From positions 19,912,607 through 19,976,606 of the forward strand of contig NC_026656.2 of NCBI RefSeq assembly GCF_000004075.3: DNA of 64,000 bases, given 5' to 3'. Under the pieces are notes generated by a model. The model did not search any database and was not told the origin of the DNA. It saw only the letters and a list, made by a program, of their open reading frames with translations. The position numbers and the translations under genes were made by a program. Of the stretch, positions 38,401 to 51,139 are shown in pieces. Source of the stretch: Cucumis sativus. Taxonomy: Eukaryota > Streptophyta > Magnoliopsida > Cucurbitales > Cucurbitaceae. Each line of letters begins with the position of its first letter. The first letter of the stretch is position 1.

Positions 38401-41400
38401 AAATTTTCATGAATATAAACACACAATCCATTTGTGGAGCATTTGGAAAGAAAGGAATAGTAGAATCTTTGACGATAGATTTAATTCTTTTGATTCTTTT
38501 TGGACTGTGGTTCAACACACAGCCTCTTGGTGGAGTACGAATTACACCAAACACTTTTGTAATTATAGCCTTTCTATGATTTTCAACAATTGGAAGGCCA
38601 TTATGTCTTAGTTCCTTAGCTTCTTCCGGGGAGGGCCCTCTCATCCCTCGCCCTTAGGTTGTTCTGTTTTGTTATATGAATATACTTGTCTCTTATCAAA
38701 AAAAAAATAAACACACAATCCAAACGGAATCACCTGCCCCGCAGCATTTTCATTTCATATCTTTGGACTTGACTTAAGAAGTTCAGTTAACAAAGTCATT
38801 AAGAATATTTTTAAATTTCAGTTAACGAAGTCACTAAATAAGAATCTGTAAACCAGAAATAGAATAATCAGGAAGTTTCATGCCCAGTCTTTAAATGGAA
38901 GACTATAAGCATAAACTCAGGTGATTTTTTTAAAAAAAATTACAAGAAAAAGTAAGCTCCAATCCACATTCCTCAATTTGGTTTCTGATACTTGACAATA
39001 AACTTAAAACTTTTAGAAAACCAAACCATACAGTCTTGATAGTCATCTATACCAAATTGCAAAATTTTCAATGGAAAAATTGACTGCCAAGTAACCGTTG
39101 CCCTCTAGGTAAATAGTAAACAATCAATTTATTTAACTTCTATTTCAAAATATTTTATTATCCATATATAAAGCTAGGGAGAAAAAGGAAAACAAGGTTA
39201 GTCCTCCACTACTAACGTTCCTCTAAACCCATTTGGAAGTTTAAAGCACCAAATAAAGTCAAATTCTCCCTTTGATCTATGTTTTATAGAATCATTAATA
39301 TAGCAGACAAGGGGGGGCCTGGTCTTGTATAATGGACAAAGACTAACTGTAATTTAAAAAATTTGTTTCCATCAAAATCTGGATCATTGGTTTTGTGAAA
39401 TGTGAGGCGCTTGAGGGATTGTCTTACAGAGGTAAAAGCTAAGGTTCTTTAGAATTGTGTGGTTAGAGCTCTCCTTGGACGGAACCAAATCCCTCTCCTT
39501 GGATGGAACCAAACCAAAGACTTTTTTAAGATAATTCGTATTTTGGCTCTTTTGTTAGCAATGTACATACTACTTCTTGGTGGCATTCAAATAAAAATTT
39601 ATTTTGTAATTATAGCTTCTTCGTAATGGCCAATATAGAAAGATCTCCTCTTGTACTTCCTCGAAAGGGAGTTCTCTACCCCACCCCTTATAGATGTCCT
39701 CTTTTGTGATTATATGTTTTATCTGATTTCTTTTCCCTTTGAAAAACATGCCCACAACAAAATGAAACAAAAAAAGAATAAAAGAAAGACGAATCATCAC
39801 TTACTCTTCCCCGAAATCATAATCCATGGACTCCATGGAGAGGTTCTTCTTTGCCTGCACGTATATCAAAAAATAAAAGCTAGTTAAACTGCCTGCAGGA
39901 ACATGAAAAAATAAAATGTGCTAGATTTAAAGAAACAAATGAATAAGAAAACTCTTATGAATCTCTAACAGTAGCCAATAACATTATGATGCACAATTCA
40001 GGAAGATGATGAGGGTTTAAGTGAAATGGAATGCAGAGCACTTGCCAGAAAAGGGGAAGAAAAAAGAGTGATATTGTTAATGAAATGTTTTACTCACAGG
40101 CGTGCGTCCCCAAACGGTGAGACGCCTTGATGATACGTGGGAAGTTTTATTAGACGTAGTTGGGGAACCTTCAAAGCTTGAAGATGGACAAACATCCAAC
40201 TTGTTCGTCATGTTCGCTTCATTAGATGCACATTCAACTGCAGAAGGCTTTTCATCCTTGATTGGTGAATTATCTTTACCTGGATCATCTTTGTTCTGAA
40301 TGCTCTCCTTATTTTGAACTTCTCCACGTTGAGGCAAAGAAGTTTTAGGGGAACTTGAGGAAAGTTTTGGCTTCGTTCCATTTACCTGACACGCGTCTGA
40401 ATTCTTCGAACTACTACTTGATACTTCAGAACCCTGTAAGATAGAACCAAGTATTGACATTTTTCCAACTGGTACTTTATTAAACTTTATCAACGACCCA
40501 GGAAGTTGGAAAATTTAAAAATTATAAAATCCATGAACTCATTCTAAATGATCTCAAGAGAATTTTGAAGTCTTGGCATTTAAATTTGGGATTGAATTAT
40601 TACACATTTGTATTAAGTTATGTCTCCAATAAATTGAAAAAGGATAATTACTGTATAAAAATAAAAAATAAAGGCATTAAAAGCCATTCTTTATCTCTAT
40701 TTATTATCTCTTTATCTCCCTTTTATTATATAGATATACAATAATAGACATATATAATTACATTGATATAGACAATTATTTAGATATATTGATGGGTATC
40801 TATAAAATCCATAAAAACTTTTTTTTATTATAAATTTCATTTCTAATGTATAAATAATAACAATATATTAAAGATTAATAAAAGTATTTATAAATAAAAA
40901 TAAAATATCTCTTCTATTTTATTTCATCCAAAGAGGCCTTTTTCTTTTATTTTTTAGTTCCACGGCCTCGCCTGGTTCCTAGCCGGGATTTTTTTTATTC
41001 CAATGAAGTTAGATAAAATTGTTTATTTTATTTGAAAATACAAAACGTTTTTTTTTTAAAAAAAAGAAACAACAAGAGCCATAAGAAGATTTATTATTTT
41101 GATTCCTAGGATATAGAAGTTCCTCCCATTGCACCTACCCCTCCAGGGAATTTACTGGAAGAAAAACAGTGAACTGTATATTTCTTAAACTCTACCGCGG
41201 GACAGTATTACACTTACAGTAAGATTATAAAAGAAAACATCCAACTGACTTAAGAGGGAGCAGGGGATCAAGTGAGGTTCAAAAGATATTTTGGTCCTAT
41301 GCAGGGACGTTTGGAGTGTATCAATAAAGGGAACCAGTAGGCATGAAGGAAGGGGGATTATTTAGAAGGCTAGGTTTGAGGAAAATGCTGAATAAAAATA

Positions 41401-44400
41401 TCACATAGTGAGGGAGAAAGAGATGTCGAATAACTAGAATGCGATGGGATCATCGAATAAGATATGTCCGATTTTTAACAAAACATTGATTAAATTTCTA
41501 TTATGAATATCCAGCATGGAAACTCCCCCCAATGATAGAGAGGAAAATAAACGTTTAAATAAAACAAAAGATTGTCATACAATCTGGTCACTAGGATAAT
41601 AGTATTAGAGGATTAAATTGATATTACCGATTTGTCAGATTTCTATAGGATGATGGTGATACTACTATTTTTTGTAGGAAGTTTATATGAGATAAATGCA
41701 TAACTCAACTGAGAAAGTATAGAGACGTGCCTTATCATCATATTCATGATCCTCAGAGGCAACACTCCCGCTACAGGTTCCACTTGATTCAAGTTCGTCA
41801 CCTGTTTCTGCATCAGAACCAGTGACATCATCTTGGTCTTCATCGTCATAAGACATTTCATCATCAGTTGCCTCTTCACTCTCACTTCCACTCTCATCCG
41901 AATCCGAGTACATAATAGGGGACATGGAACATTCCTGCAATCACACTAGTAACTTATGGATCTCAAATTACAAGGTAACTAATCTTCCAAGTATTCCGAA
42001 CAATGACAACAAAATACATAATATTAGATTCCTTGAATAATTTCAAGTTTTATTTATTTTTTCTTTCTAATAATAGATGTTGTAAGGAAAAGAAAACATT
42101 TCTAAATAATATGCCTAATTCTGGAAAAAAAAATTGTCCTTTTTGGAGCAGCCATAGAAATCCGAAGTAGTCAGTAAATAAAACTCACAACTTGACCAAG
42201 GGATATGTGCACTAAACTCATTCTAGTCAAAGTAAACTTTAAAAAGAAAAAAAAAAAACCTTTATAGCCTTCTGAAAATGTCTGCATCATATTAGAAAAT
42301 TTCAAATATAAGAACAGATATAATAGTTACCCCAAAAATTTTGCCATACTCCTCCAGTAAAGTAATAACTATGGCTTGAGCATGGTTTGCTGCAGCAGCT
42401 GCCCGAAGAAGTTGAATAGAACCATCACCCCCCACGTCAAAATCGGTTTCAATTTCACAATCACCGGCTAAAAGAGGACGAAGGAGTAAGGGAGCCATGC
42501 AAGCTGCCACCGCTGAAGAGCTCATTCGGTTCTCAGCTTTATGGGAAGCTACAGTTTGCATCATCATAAGAATTCTGTTGAATGAATAAAAGAAAGAATT
42601 TGTGAAAAAAGTTGCATTTAAAGGCTAAAACAGTACAAAAAGGCAGATGAAACAAAGAATAACACCGTTGGACATGAAATAGGGACACGGTTAGAAGTAT
42701 TTTGTTGATCGCCAAAAAATAATAGGAGCGTGACACAAGAAAATCATGAAAAAAATGCCCCACCATCTACACAAAGAAATACTATTTCATCTAGGATAGC
42801 AAGACATTCCTCTATAAACTCATAATTTAAGAAGAAATAGAATTGGTCCTCCTTACCGTTGCAACTTTTGACATTGGTATCTCCCTTGTCATAACCAACT
42901 CCTCCAAAGATGCATTCAACAAAACAATATCTTATTAGATTCTTTTTGTGTTCATGTACAATATACGGCCTCCATTTGGGGAGGCACCCACTAATCCTTT
43001 CGTAATATTCCCATTCTCATCAATCTAGATTTTAGGCTTTTTTAATACATCTTCCCCTTAGGCTTACGGATTCCACATCCCTAAGACTAATGTTTCTTTA
43101 AAAAAATTAATTAAAAGCTATTACAAGAGTCTCTCAAGTGGTCAAAACCACTGAGTTATTACCGTTGCAACTTTTGACATCGGTATCTCCCTTGTCATAA
43201 CCAACTCCTCCAAAGATGCATTCAACAAAACAATATCTTATTAGATTCTTTTTGTGTTCATGTACAATATACGGCCTCCATTTGGGGAGGCACCCACTAA
43301 TCCTTTCGTAATATTCCCATTCTCATCAATCTAGATTTTAGGCTTTTTTAATACATCTTCCCCTTAGGCTTACGGATTCCACATCCCTAAGACTAATGTT
43401 TCTTTAAAAAAATTAATTAAAAGCTATTACAAGAGTCTCTCAAGCGGTCAAAACCACTGAGTTATTAAGTGTAGTTTTAGAACAATATAATCCTGCGCAC
43501 TGCATGACTTGTCTATCGCTCATCACCATTGCTTGTATGCAGTGTTCAAGTTAACGTGCAATTTTACAAACTAACGAAAACATCAAACAAACCAGCATCA
43601 AAATAAGTCTTGTTGACCAATTACTAGATACTTTTTCAGAGAGAACTCACAAGATGAACATACGCCACAAACAAGATGAAGTTATAAACGATGTAAATAG
43701 TCAAAGCTTCGAATAAACTTCTATAGCTCTGGCCAGTTGGTAGCCATATCTTATAAAATGACACATTGATAATAGGAAGTCAACCTTGGTGATGCATGGA
43801 TTCAAACATAAATTATAAATATATGTTACATTGCTAACAATAGAAATTGTTTATAGCATGCATCGCCAAGGTTGACTTCCTCTCTATTAACTTCTAAATT
43901 AAAATAAAAAACAAATGCAAAATAGACAAAGCAGGAGGCATAGCTACCTCTGCAGTAAACGGCGATTGGGCTCCGGAAAGGTTTCACATATTGCAGATCG
44001 CATAGCATTTACTCTGATACCTCGATCAGTTTCTAGTATGCATACAAAAATAAGGGGGCAAATAAGTCAATCTTAAACAACTGTTTTTGAAAATTAAAAA
44101 CAAAGAAATAGTTAGAAAATACATAAACCTCAATGAAAAGATAATTGAAAATAAAGAATAGAGTATTCAAACTTTTACCCAGAGACAGAGAGACTCCAAA
44201 GAAAACAAAAACAACAATATTAGACCTCCCATAACTAAAAATTACATTTGAAAGGAGAGAAGGATTGAGGATGCAACTCCTAGTCGGTTTTGGGTTAGTC
44301 AATGACTGTTTTAAGATGATAATTGTAAGCGGGATTATGGAGAATGTGTATGTATGTGATTATCCCTCGTATGTTAGACCCTACAGGAGGAACGTCCCAC

Positions 44401-47400
44401 CCAAGCTGAAATGCAGCTTCAAGGAAACTAGAAAAATGTTAAAATGTGATTCTTTCAAGTCCATATGCTTTACGGTTGGAGAATCTGTCCAATCACAACT
44501 TAGCCACTTGAAATCTACCAATTCAACAAAAAGCCACCCCTTTCAGAAGTTGGACAAGGTAAAAGTAACTACTGGACAGATAAGATCGCTCAAAGAAAGA
44601 CCCAAAGGCTCAATTAACTTGGAAAATCTTGAGGAACCACAGTCAGCCCAGGTGCAAATTTAGTAATTATGTTAGAAAATAAAATAAAAGGAAGTCGATA
44701 CCCACCTAAGTTTCTTGAGGCAACACCAACTCCCTTGCCTTTTCTTTTCAGCGATTTTTCATGTAAATATTTTTATGTTTTAAATTGTTGCAATATATTA
44801 TGTTTCTATGCTTTCACAATTTCTAGTCTCGTCATGACTTTATGAGTGAGAATGTATGTTGTGCACCTGGTAAATTAAATTATTTAAGATACTAAAATTA
44901 GGTGCTCCAATGACTTACTGCATGCTTCTAGTAATGCGTTACAGCAAGATGCCGGAACTGGAGATGATGGTAACTCCCGGATGACATACTGAAATAGAGT
45001 ATAAAAACATAAGATAGAAGAAAACTTCTACAGCAGGCAACAACTATTTTTTAAAGATTTGCCATCAGTAGTATCCAAATTTTGAAAAACTTTTCTACCT
45101 TCACGCAGTCAGCCACTACATGTGCATCTTCTTCCGAAGAAAACTCGTTTTTTCCTGCAGTATAAAGAAAGCATGAATAAACAATATTGTTCTTCTGATT
45201 GAGACAGTAAGAGCAGTAGCTAAAGACAGTAATAACTCTTATAATCATGAATTATTACTAATGGAAAGAAAAGACTCCAAACGTCACTGTTAGCAATAAC
45301 CACCTACTATTTGTGCGTAGTTTGAAAAGAGGAAGGTACGTGTACAATTCATCCCCCATCGGTAAGTGAAAAAATAAGTTGTGAATTTTGTAAGTCGCTA
45401 TGGACTGTGACATAATTACAACAGAACACTACCAACAATATTATGGATATTAAATCTAGATTATCATTATAATAATCAAATAACTGACCCTGTTCATAAT
45501 CCCGCACACGACGTTCAACGTCATCAACGTCTGCAGCTTGTCGCAAAATTCCTTCAACTTTGACTCCTATTATTGACTCAGATACATTAACTTAAAAATA
45601 AGATAATAGAAGACATTTTACAGAAAGATATACTTGTATGCTATAATATAAATTAATCTACCATGGCCCTCTATAAACCTAAGGGCTTTCTCCAGAAAAG
45701 AGGGAGTTCCATCAACATCTTCCAAAGCAAGCAAAATTGGCCTGCCAAGCACTCTTGGTCTTACGGGCTGTGGTTGGTTATCCTTCACTAGAAAAGGCAA
45801 ATAGAGAACATCAACAAATTAATGAGGCGAAAAATGAAGAGCATGGAAGTTATTGAAGTTGAAGCATATTACAAGCAGGCCCAATTTAGTGAAAATCCAG
45901 GTGTCAAACGAGAATGAAACAAAGCTAACCAATCTACTAATTCAATGTTTAGGTGAAGTTTCAAATAAAAAACTACAAGAGAGAGAAACAGATCATGAGT
46001 GCATCACAGAAATATCAAACATTAATAGAACAACAAACTAATATATTTAAATCCACGAGAACGCAGCATCTGATAAAGCTTCCTTCAGCAAATTTCTAAC
46101 AAGTATCAAGAATTCAATTAGAAATAACAATTTTTCCATGACCAAGTTTTAAAATTTTGGTACTTTTGCCATACATCATCCAAACAGGACTGCAAGTTCA
46201 CACCTATGCCTAAGTAGAATATACATATTTTTCACTAATACAAAAGGCAAAGCTTCTGACAAATGCAACCACGAGAAGGATAAAATATTGTACATTTCAA
46301 AGAAACTAAACATCTGAAATATAGCTTAATCACATTTCTCTTAAAAGGCATATAAGGTCAAGCTAACAGAACAAATATAAAGAGAATGGCATAAACTTGG
46401 GAGCTAGAAATACAATAGAATAAGTGGTATCTAAAGAAAACCAGATGAAAAGGGCATACACGTCTCTGAAGACCCATCATTTGATTCGATCTTATCATTC
46501 TTCAAGATACCGTTACCATGGGCAGTACTAGGTGCCTGTGCCAAAGCATTTTCCAGTGCAGCCTTCCACTCGTAGAGATCCTCCAATGTTTCAGCCTGCA
46601 AAATTAGATAACATAAGGTGCAGTAGGCTGTGAGATACATACTAGATGAACAAAAACACCCTTTTTCAAGTTTTTAGAATTCTCACTTTGCATTCAATCC
46701 AAAAGCAAAGTTATATTGGAATGGAAACTATGCTTAGAGTTATTTTATGAATGATTATTTTTTAAGCAGAATGTAAGAATGCAATTTAAGACTTAAACAA
46801 CGGAGTAGCTTCAAAGGAAGTTCCCAAGTTTTAAGCTTCTTTCATTTAGTTCATCCAACCCAAGAGAAGTTTTAAGCTTCTTTCATTTAGTTCATCCAAC
46901 CCAAGAGAAGTTTTTAGCTTCTTTCATTTAGTTCATATGCCTAACCTTTGAGGGTGAAAAAAATGAAAAAACAGACAGCCACAAAATGGAGAAACTAAAT
47001 GCTTATAAAGGTCAAAACAAAAGTTTCACTTCACACAAAGAAATGTTAGAATAAAAAGAAAAGGTAGTGAGAGAGAGAGCACCTTGAGTGTGAATGCCCG
47101 TCCTTCTCGACCATCGGGAAAGAGCACAGTCAGGAGTTTTTTTTCACTTTTCACAACAACACTTGAAAATGTATGGTAAATGGTAACACCACCAAATTAG
47201 TTTGCTGCCTTACTTTCCTTGCAGAGATAAAGCAAGTACCATCTAAATTTAGAAAACAAGCTAACCTGCCTGAATTGTTGAGATCAATGCCACCGAGAGT
47301 CAAATTCACCTCACCCCCTTTCTGAGGAACAGCATTCTGAAATGTGTAACAAACGATTAAAAATTCAACTCAACAATTCAAAAAGGAAATTAAAATGACA

Positions 47401-48344
47401 AATAATCAATGATAACATATAACAAATAATATACATGTACCCTCTTGTGCATTTATAATACAAAGAAAAAGTGATAATAAAATAGCTTTATCTTGTTTTA
47501 ATGTGATAGACAAACTACTAACTCCAAGTGGTTCATCCTCCTGCTTGAAACAAGGTCAAGACACTAGTTTCAATCACCAAAATTTAAATTAAATTTAAAA
47601 CCAGATTCAGGCTAAAGATCATCGAAAAAATCTACGCCTGAGGTAACGGTAACTCTTCAATCTCTTCAAGATCAAAAGAAATAAGTTGAAATCCAATTAT
47701 CCGCCCTCTAAATAAATATTTTCGAAGATAATGAAAGCAAACTGTTAAGTACTCAAAAGGATATCCAAATATGAAAACAACAAAATTGGTAAAGATCACC
47801 ATGCATGTAACCCAACCATTTGAGAGGGGCACAGCAACTCTCCTCGCTCTTGGTCGTTACCTAAAATGATAAAATACCCATCCCCATGCATGATTTCTTG
47901 CCATATAATCTCAGCACCAAGCTACTAACTAACGACAGCACAATAGCAAAAGCATTTGGCATTAACACAGTGATGGATCCACATAAGGGTCACAGGGGCA
48001 CGTGCTGCCCTCAAATTATTTATCGCCTTTTGTATTTTTAATATACATTCCAAGTAATATTTAATATTATATAAATAAATTCATAATAATTATCAAAACG
48101 TTTGTTTGAATTGTTGGTAATCGTCCGCACCTTGCTTAACATATGAAGCAAGCGATAAATATTGTTTTACATTTTTATGTAGTATCTCCCTTATACAAAA
48201 TTTATGAATTCACCACTGCCAACACAAGCATGGTCAGATATAAAAAAGAACAACCCACTTACTGGATCACTTCGGAAAAAAACGAGTGAAGTACGTGTTA
48301 GAATGAACCATCTCTTTTTCCAGGACGTCCATCCAATTCCTGTT

Positions 48345-48375
<31 letters not shown>

Positions 48376-50385
48376 GGAAAAAAGAACTCGATTCGTGAGT
48401 TAACAACTTTTCCAACTTCTACAAATAAAAATCAAATAAACACACCTTTGGATGATAAGAAAAGTGGTCCACTCTTGAAAACCTGCAATAGATTTAAATA
48501 CTTTAGGTATGAAGCCTAAAATTTTACCCCACGATCGATGAATATATAATAATATTATTTATACGACACACCAAAGTAAACAGAAAAATATTCGTGAGAA
48601 GAGAAATAACATGCTACACTTAATAAATAAATAACTATATATATATTGCTTATTAATACTTGGGCCTTTGAATCTTTTCGCCTTGGCTTGGTTCCCTCCA
48701 AAGGATGTTACTGTTGGCCTTTGTGAATTACTATCAAGCTAGGACTTTGTGGTGTGATGAGAGCAGGCTGTTTGGTGGTCTGTCAGGCTCTTTGAGACAA
48801 ACCTTTCTCCAATTATTTCTTGTTCTTTTTTTTCCTTTGTGAAAATATACAATTTAGTGCCTCTGCATGGTGTGCTCGCAATTCTTTTTGTAAAACACAA
48901 CATTGCCTTATTCACTTAGATTGTAGAGCTTTTCTTTGACATTCCCTAATCTTAGGCTTTGGGACCTCTTGTCGCAAAAGGCTTTAGGCTGTATTTCCCT
49001 CTTTTGATCTGTATATTTTCTCTTCTTTTACTAAATAAAAACATGTCTTCAACATGTTTTATCTTCACTTACCTTCTTTTGAGACAAATTCTCTTTGAGG
49101 TCTCCCACCATCAGATTGTTCCAAGGAACTATTGAAACTCTAGAAGTCTTAGTGGGTCATCAAATTGTTCCAAGAAAAGTCTTTCTTAACCATGCGTCAG
49201 TAGCCTTAGAGGATGTCTTTATTTTCCTTGCAGTGTAGATTTATTAATGTACTCCTCCACTACTTTGGCACCACATCAACACTCCAGCCATTGCTGCATA
49301 CGATATTATTCTTAGCAGCTCCTAAAATCTTGATCTTCAAAGAAACAAAAATGGGGTGGATAGATCTGGTACGTAGTTGTCTTTTTTCCTGCATGGAACT
49401 TAATTCCCTCTTCTTTTATTTTCCAGCTGAAAGAGTTCTCAGTAACTACTATTGGTTTTGGATAGATGATTCGTCCTTCTCCAAAAATAATATGAAATAA
49501 AATAAAATAATAATAATAAAAATCCAATTTCCTCTTCCTGAACCACCAGTCATATGATTTGACAACATGGGAACAAATGCTCTGGCTATAAATATCCAAT
49601 TGATATCCATTTGGCTCAACTTCAGTACGTCCCCTCATTGAATCAGGTTGCCAACTGCTTAAAAAAACTACCTTCTCATCCTCGGTTAATGTTCTTGCAT
49701 GTCCAACTAGCAGTCGTTGCACTCACCCTTCTCTTAAGGTAGGATGTTAAAGCAGCCTCTATACACTGTCGTTCCTTCCAGTAAATAAAAAAACCACCAA
49801 ATGATAATTCCTAAAGTCGCTTTGCAAGGATTCCCAGAGCTTTATTGTCCATTTCTCACTAAAATTGCATCAAATTGTGCCAAATCAAGTGAATTTGTTA
49901 TTTTCGTTAATTCAGCGTGCCGGCTAAGCAAGAACAAAGTTTATACACGAAATCTCAACATCGAGAAAATGACAAAATAAGACAAACATTTGAGATACAA
50001 AGTCACATTCGTACAATGTACATAAAGAAATATAGATATTAACAAGCCTTTAAAAAAAAAAAAAAAAAACTCACCGTATTGCCAGCACGAGAACCAGCCG
50101 AAGGATCGTGTGGAGGAGGAGGTGGAGGAGGAGGAGGAGCGCCGCATTCTAACTATAACACAACATCAAAAGATACATTTAACTCCCTCAATCAAACGTC
50201 AGTTACTACCTCTTCCAACAGCTCGTCCACATACATCTCGACACAAATGCCACGAACACATCGAAATCCCAAAAAAAAAAAAAAAAAAAAACTCATCACG
50301 CTTAATGCTGAAACAACAAAATAACCAAGGCAATAGTTAGCACAGAAAACAAAACCTGAGAAGGCTCAACGTTTCGGTTAGTCAT
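35433..50385 (-). CDS. REN1: Rho GTPase-activating protein REN1-like (PH + RhoGAP + coiled coil)
   Basis: A GAP that stimulates GTP hydrolysis by ROP GTPases and limits their activity, in Arabidopsis at the pollen tube tip. Twenty-three exons join in phase: 50356-50385, 50075-50152, 48446-48482, 48263-48339, 47266-47336, 47083-47161, 46460-46595, 45662-45787, 45489-45566, 45099-45154, 44919-44988, 43948-44032, 42331-42574, 41731-41934, 40098-40433, 39805-39854, 38168-38228, 38004-38087, 37415-37528, 37160-37329, 36949-37012, 36395-36598, 35433-35897; 972 residues. A Pro-rich N-terminus leads to a PH domain (about 37-155, GIGWTSWKKRWFILTR). The RhoGAP domain (about 183-390) has its Arg finger in GILRQ (R220). 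Then come an acidic stretch, a coiled coil (about 590-700) and a conserved LNFLKERRSQIANEL block. Exon 14 ends at a GC donor (AAG|GCACGT); a GT donor at 41710 would add seven residues. Confidence 0.93.
36021..36215. mobile_element. LTR-like insertion in REN1 intron 22 with internal 16-bp tandem repeat
   Basis: About 195 bases flanked by an 8-base direct repeat TGTGTTAT at 36013-36020 and 36216-36223. The inside has a TATATATAGG motif, GCTTGTATCTCTATTAAG and an AATAAATGAAA poly(A)-like signal, which resembles a Copia solo LTR. The left part is a tandem array of ATTATTCTTAGGAGAT, four full units at 36033-36096 plus a shortened fifth. The 8-base duplication is longer than the usual 5 for LTR elements, and TG/CA ends are not clear, so the class is uncertain. 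Confidence 0.5.
36033..36110. repeat. 16-bp minisatellite
   Basis: Four perfect copies of ATTATTCTTAGGAGAT at 36033-36096 and a 14-base variant at 36097-36110. Confidence 0.9.
38431..38706 (+). mobile_element. 5'-truncated LINE with poly(A) tail in REN1 intron 16
   Basis: A perfect 15-base direct repeat ATAAACACACAATCC flanks it (38416-38430 and 38707-38721). The insert ends in an A-run, as expected of target-primed reverse transcription. It encodes the extreme C-terminus of a plant L1-type reverse transcriptase protein (LWSIWKERNSRIFDD, then ASWWSTNYTKHFCNYS), ending in a stop near 38609. It is inserted antisense to REN1. Only the last 276 bases of the LINE are present. Confidence 0.85.
39230..39730 (+). 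mobile_element. Degraded LINE fragment in REN1 intron 16
   Basis: The plus strand begins with WKFKAPNKVKFSL, which resembles the zf-RVT region of plant LINEs, and later reads TSWWHSNKNLFCNYS, a relative of the end of the neighbouring LINE copy (ASWWSTNYTKHFCNYS). Stops and frameshifts break the frame. It is older than the copy at 38431-38706. Exact ends are not visible. Confidence 0.6.
42855..43466. repeat. 306-bp tandem duplication in REN1 intron 12
   Basis: Two adjacent direct copies at 42855-43160 and 43161-43466, each beginning ACCGTTGCAACTTTTGAC. I find only two differences (T/C in GACATYGG and T/C in AAGYGGTC), so the duplication is recent. No coding content is evident. Confidence 0.95.
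44265..44663 (+). other. 132-codon open frame inside REN1 intron 11, opposite strand
   Basis: An uninterrupted frame with two possible starts (the second gives MENVYVCDYPSYVRPYRRNV). It is rich in Lys and Ser, and I recognise no domain. Local base composition is less AT-rich than the surrounding intron. It may be a relic of an inserted gene fragment or a chance frame. I do not call it a gene. Confidence 0.25.
46826..46937. repeat. 41-bp minisatellite in REN1 intron 6
   Basis: Two full units at 46826-46866 and 46867-46907, and a partial third to about 46937. Each starts AAGTTTTAAGCTTCTTTCAT (third unit has one extra T). Copies are almost identical. Confidence 0.9.
48340..48445 (-). other. Short REN1 intron 3 with C20/A12 homopolymers at the 3' splice site
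   Basis: This intron is only 106 bases. On the coding strand it ends with 20 consecutive C (48355-48374), then 12 A (48343-48354), then CAG before exon 4. The C-run replaces the usual U-rich polypyrimidine tract and a poly(A) stretch separates it from the AG. Phase and family alignment make the splice site almost certain (SSK|GIGWTSW). Confidence 0.8.
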
Positions 50386-50751
50386 CGTCGTATTCTCAAA
50401 TCAAAGCACCATATCAATCAACCATCAATTAAATTAATCGAGCGAAAATCACTGCAACAAATACCGAATAGCATCGTCAAAATGCAGCTAAAACATCCGC
50501 AGATAAAGCAGATAAGAGAATCAAGGTTTTCCAGAGAATGCGTTTTCATTCAAGGAAACGAAAAGAACAATGTAGGATTATTATAATCATAAAAACAATT
50601 CGAAAAACACAAAGGAATCAGAACAAAAAGAAAACACCTCGTGTAGTGAATTGAAAAGAGCAGAAGAGAGAGGAAAAGAATTTTTTCTTTTTTTTCTTTT
50701 TTTTTTTTTGTTTTGTTTTGTTTTTCCACAAAGAAGAGGAAGAAGAAGAAG

Positions 50752-50786
50752 CGTAAAGTGAAACAGAGAGACTTGTGGATTTTCTC

Positions 50787-50820
<34 letters not shown>
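50752..50820. repeat. (CT)n/(GA)n microsatellite upstream of REN1
   Basis: A CT-repeat run at about 50789-50818 on the plus strand (GA on the REN1 strand), 400 bases upstream of the REN1 start codon. A purine-rich stretch adjoins it. It probably lies in the promoter or 5' leader. Confidence 0.8.
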
Positions 50821-50821
<1 letters not shown>

Positions 50822-51139
50822 TGTGATGGATTGAAGCAGAGAGAAATGTTCCTCAACGGAAGTCCGGAGGTCAAGCAAGCAATCGCCGTTGGGAGCGGAG
50901 TCTCTCCGAATGGGACGGCAGTTGTACACGTCACCTCAATTCCTGGCGCTACGAACGTGTTGGAGGGAAAGAGAAGAAGGGCTTTTGTGTAATTTTACAT
51001 CCTCTCTCTTCTGCCCTTCCTTTTGGAGGTTTGTCCGCTGTGGTCGTTTTGTTCCTATGTTTGAGGGAGCATTGCAAGGGATAATGTGGGACCTTTTACC
51101 CTGCCTCCCTTTTCTGACGTGGACGGCTGTGATTTGATC

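Noticed and set aside
47960..48010. GGATCCACATAAGGGTCACAG-like text as a transposon end in a REN1 intron
   Set aside because: It reads like common plant repeat sequence, but I found no partner end or target duplication.
48650..49060. Possible third LINE tail in a REN1 intron
   Set aside because: The text has a LINE-like feel, but no reading frame or poly(A) with flanking duplication could be shown.
50079..50340. Plus-strand frames opposite REN1 exon 2
   Set aside because: They are the reverse of the Pro-rich coding repeat and low-complexity flanks.
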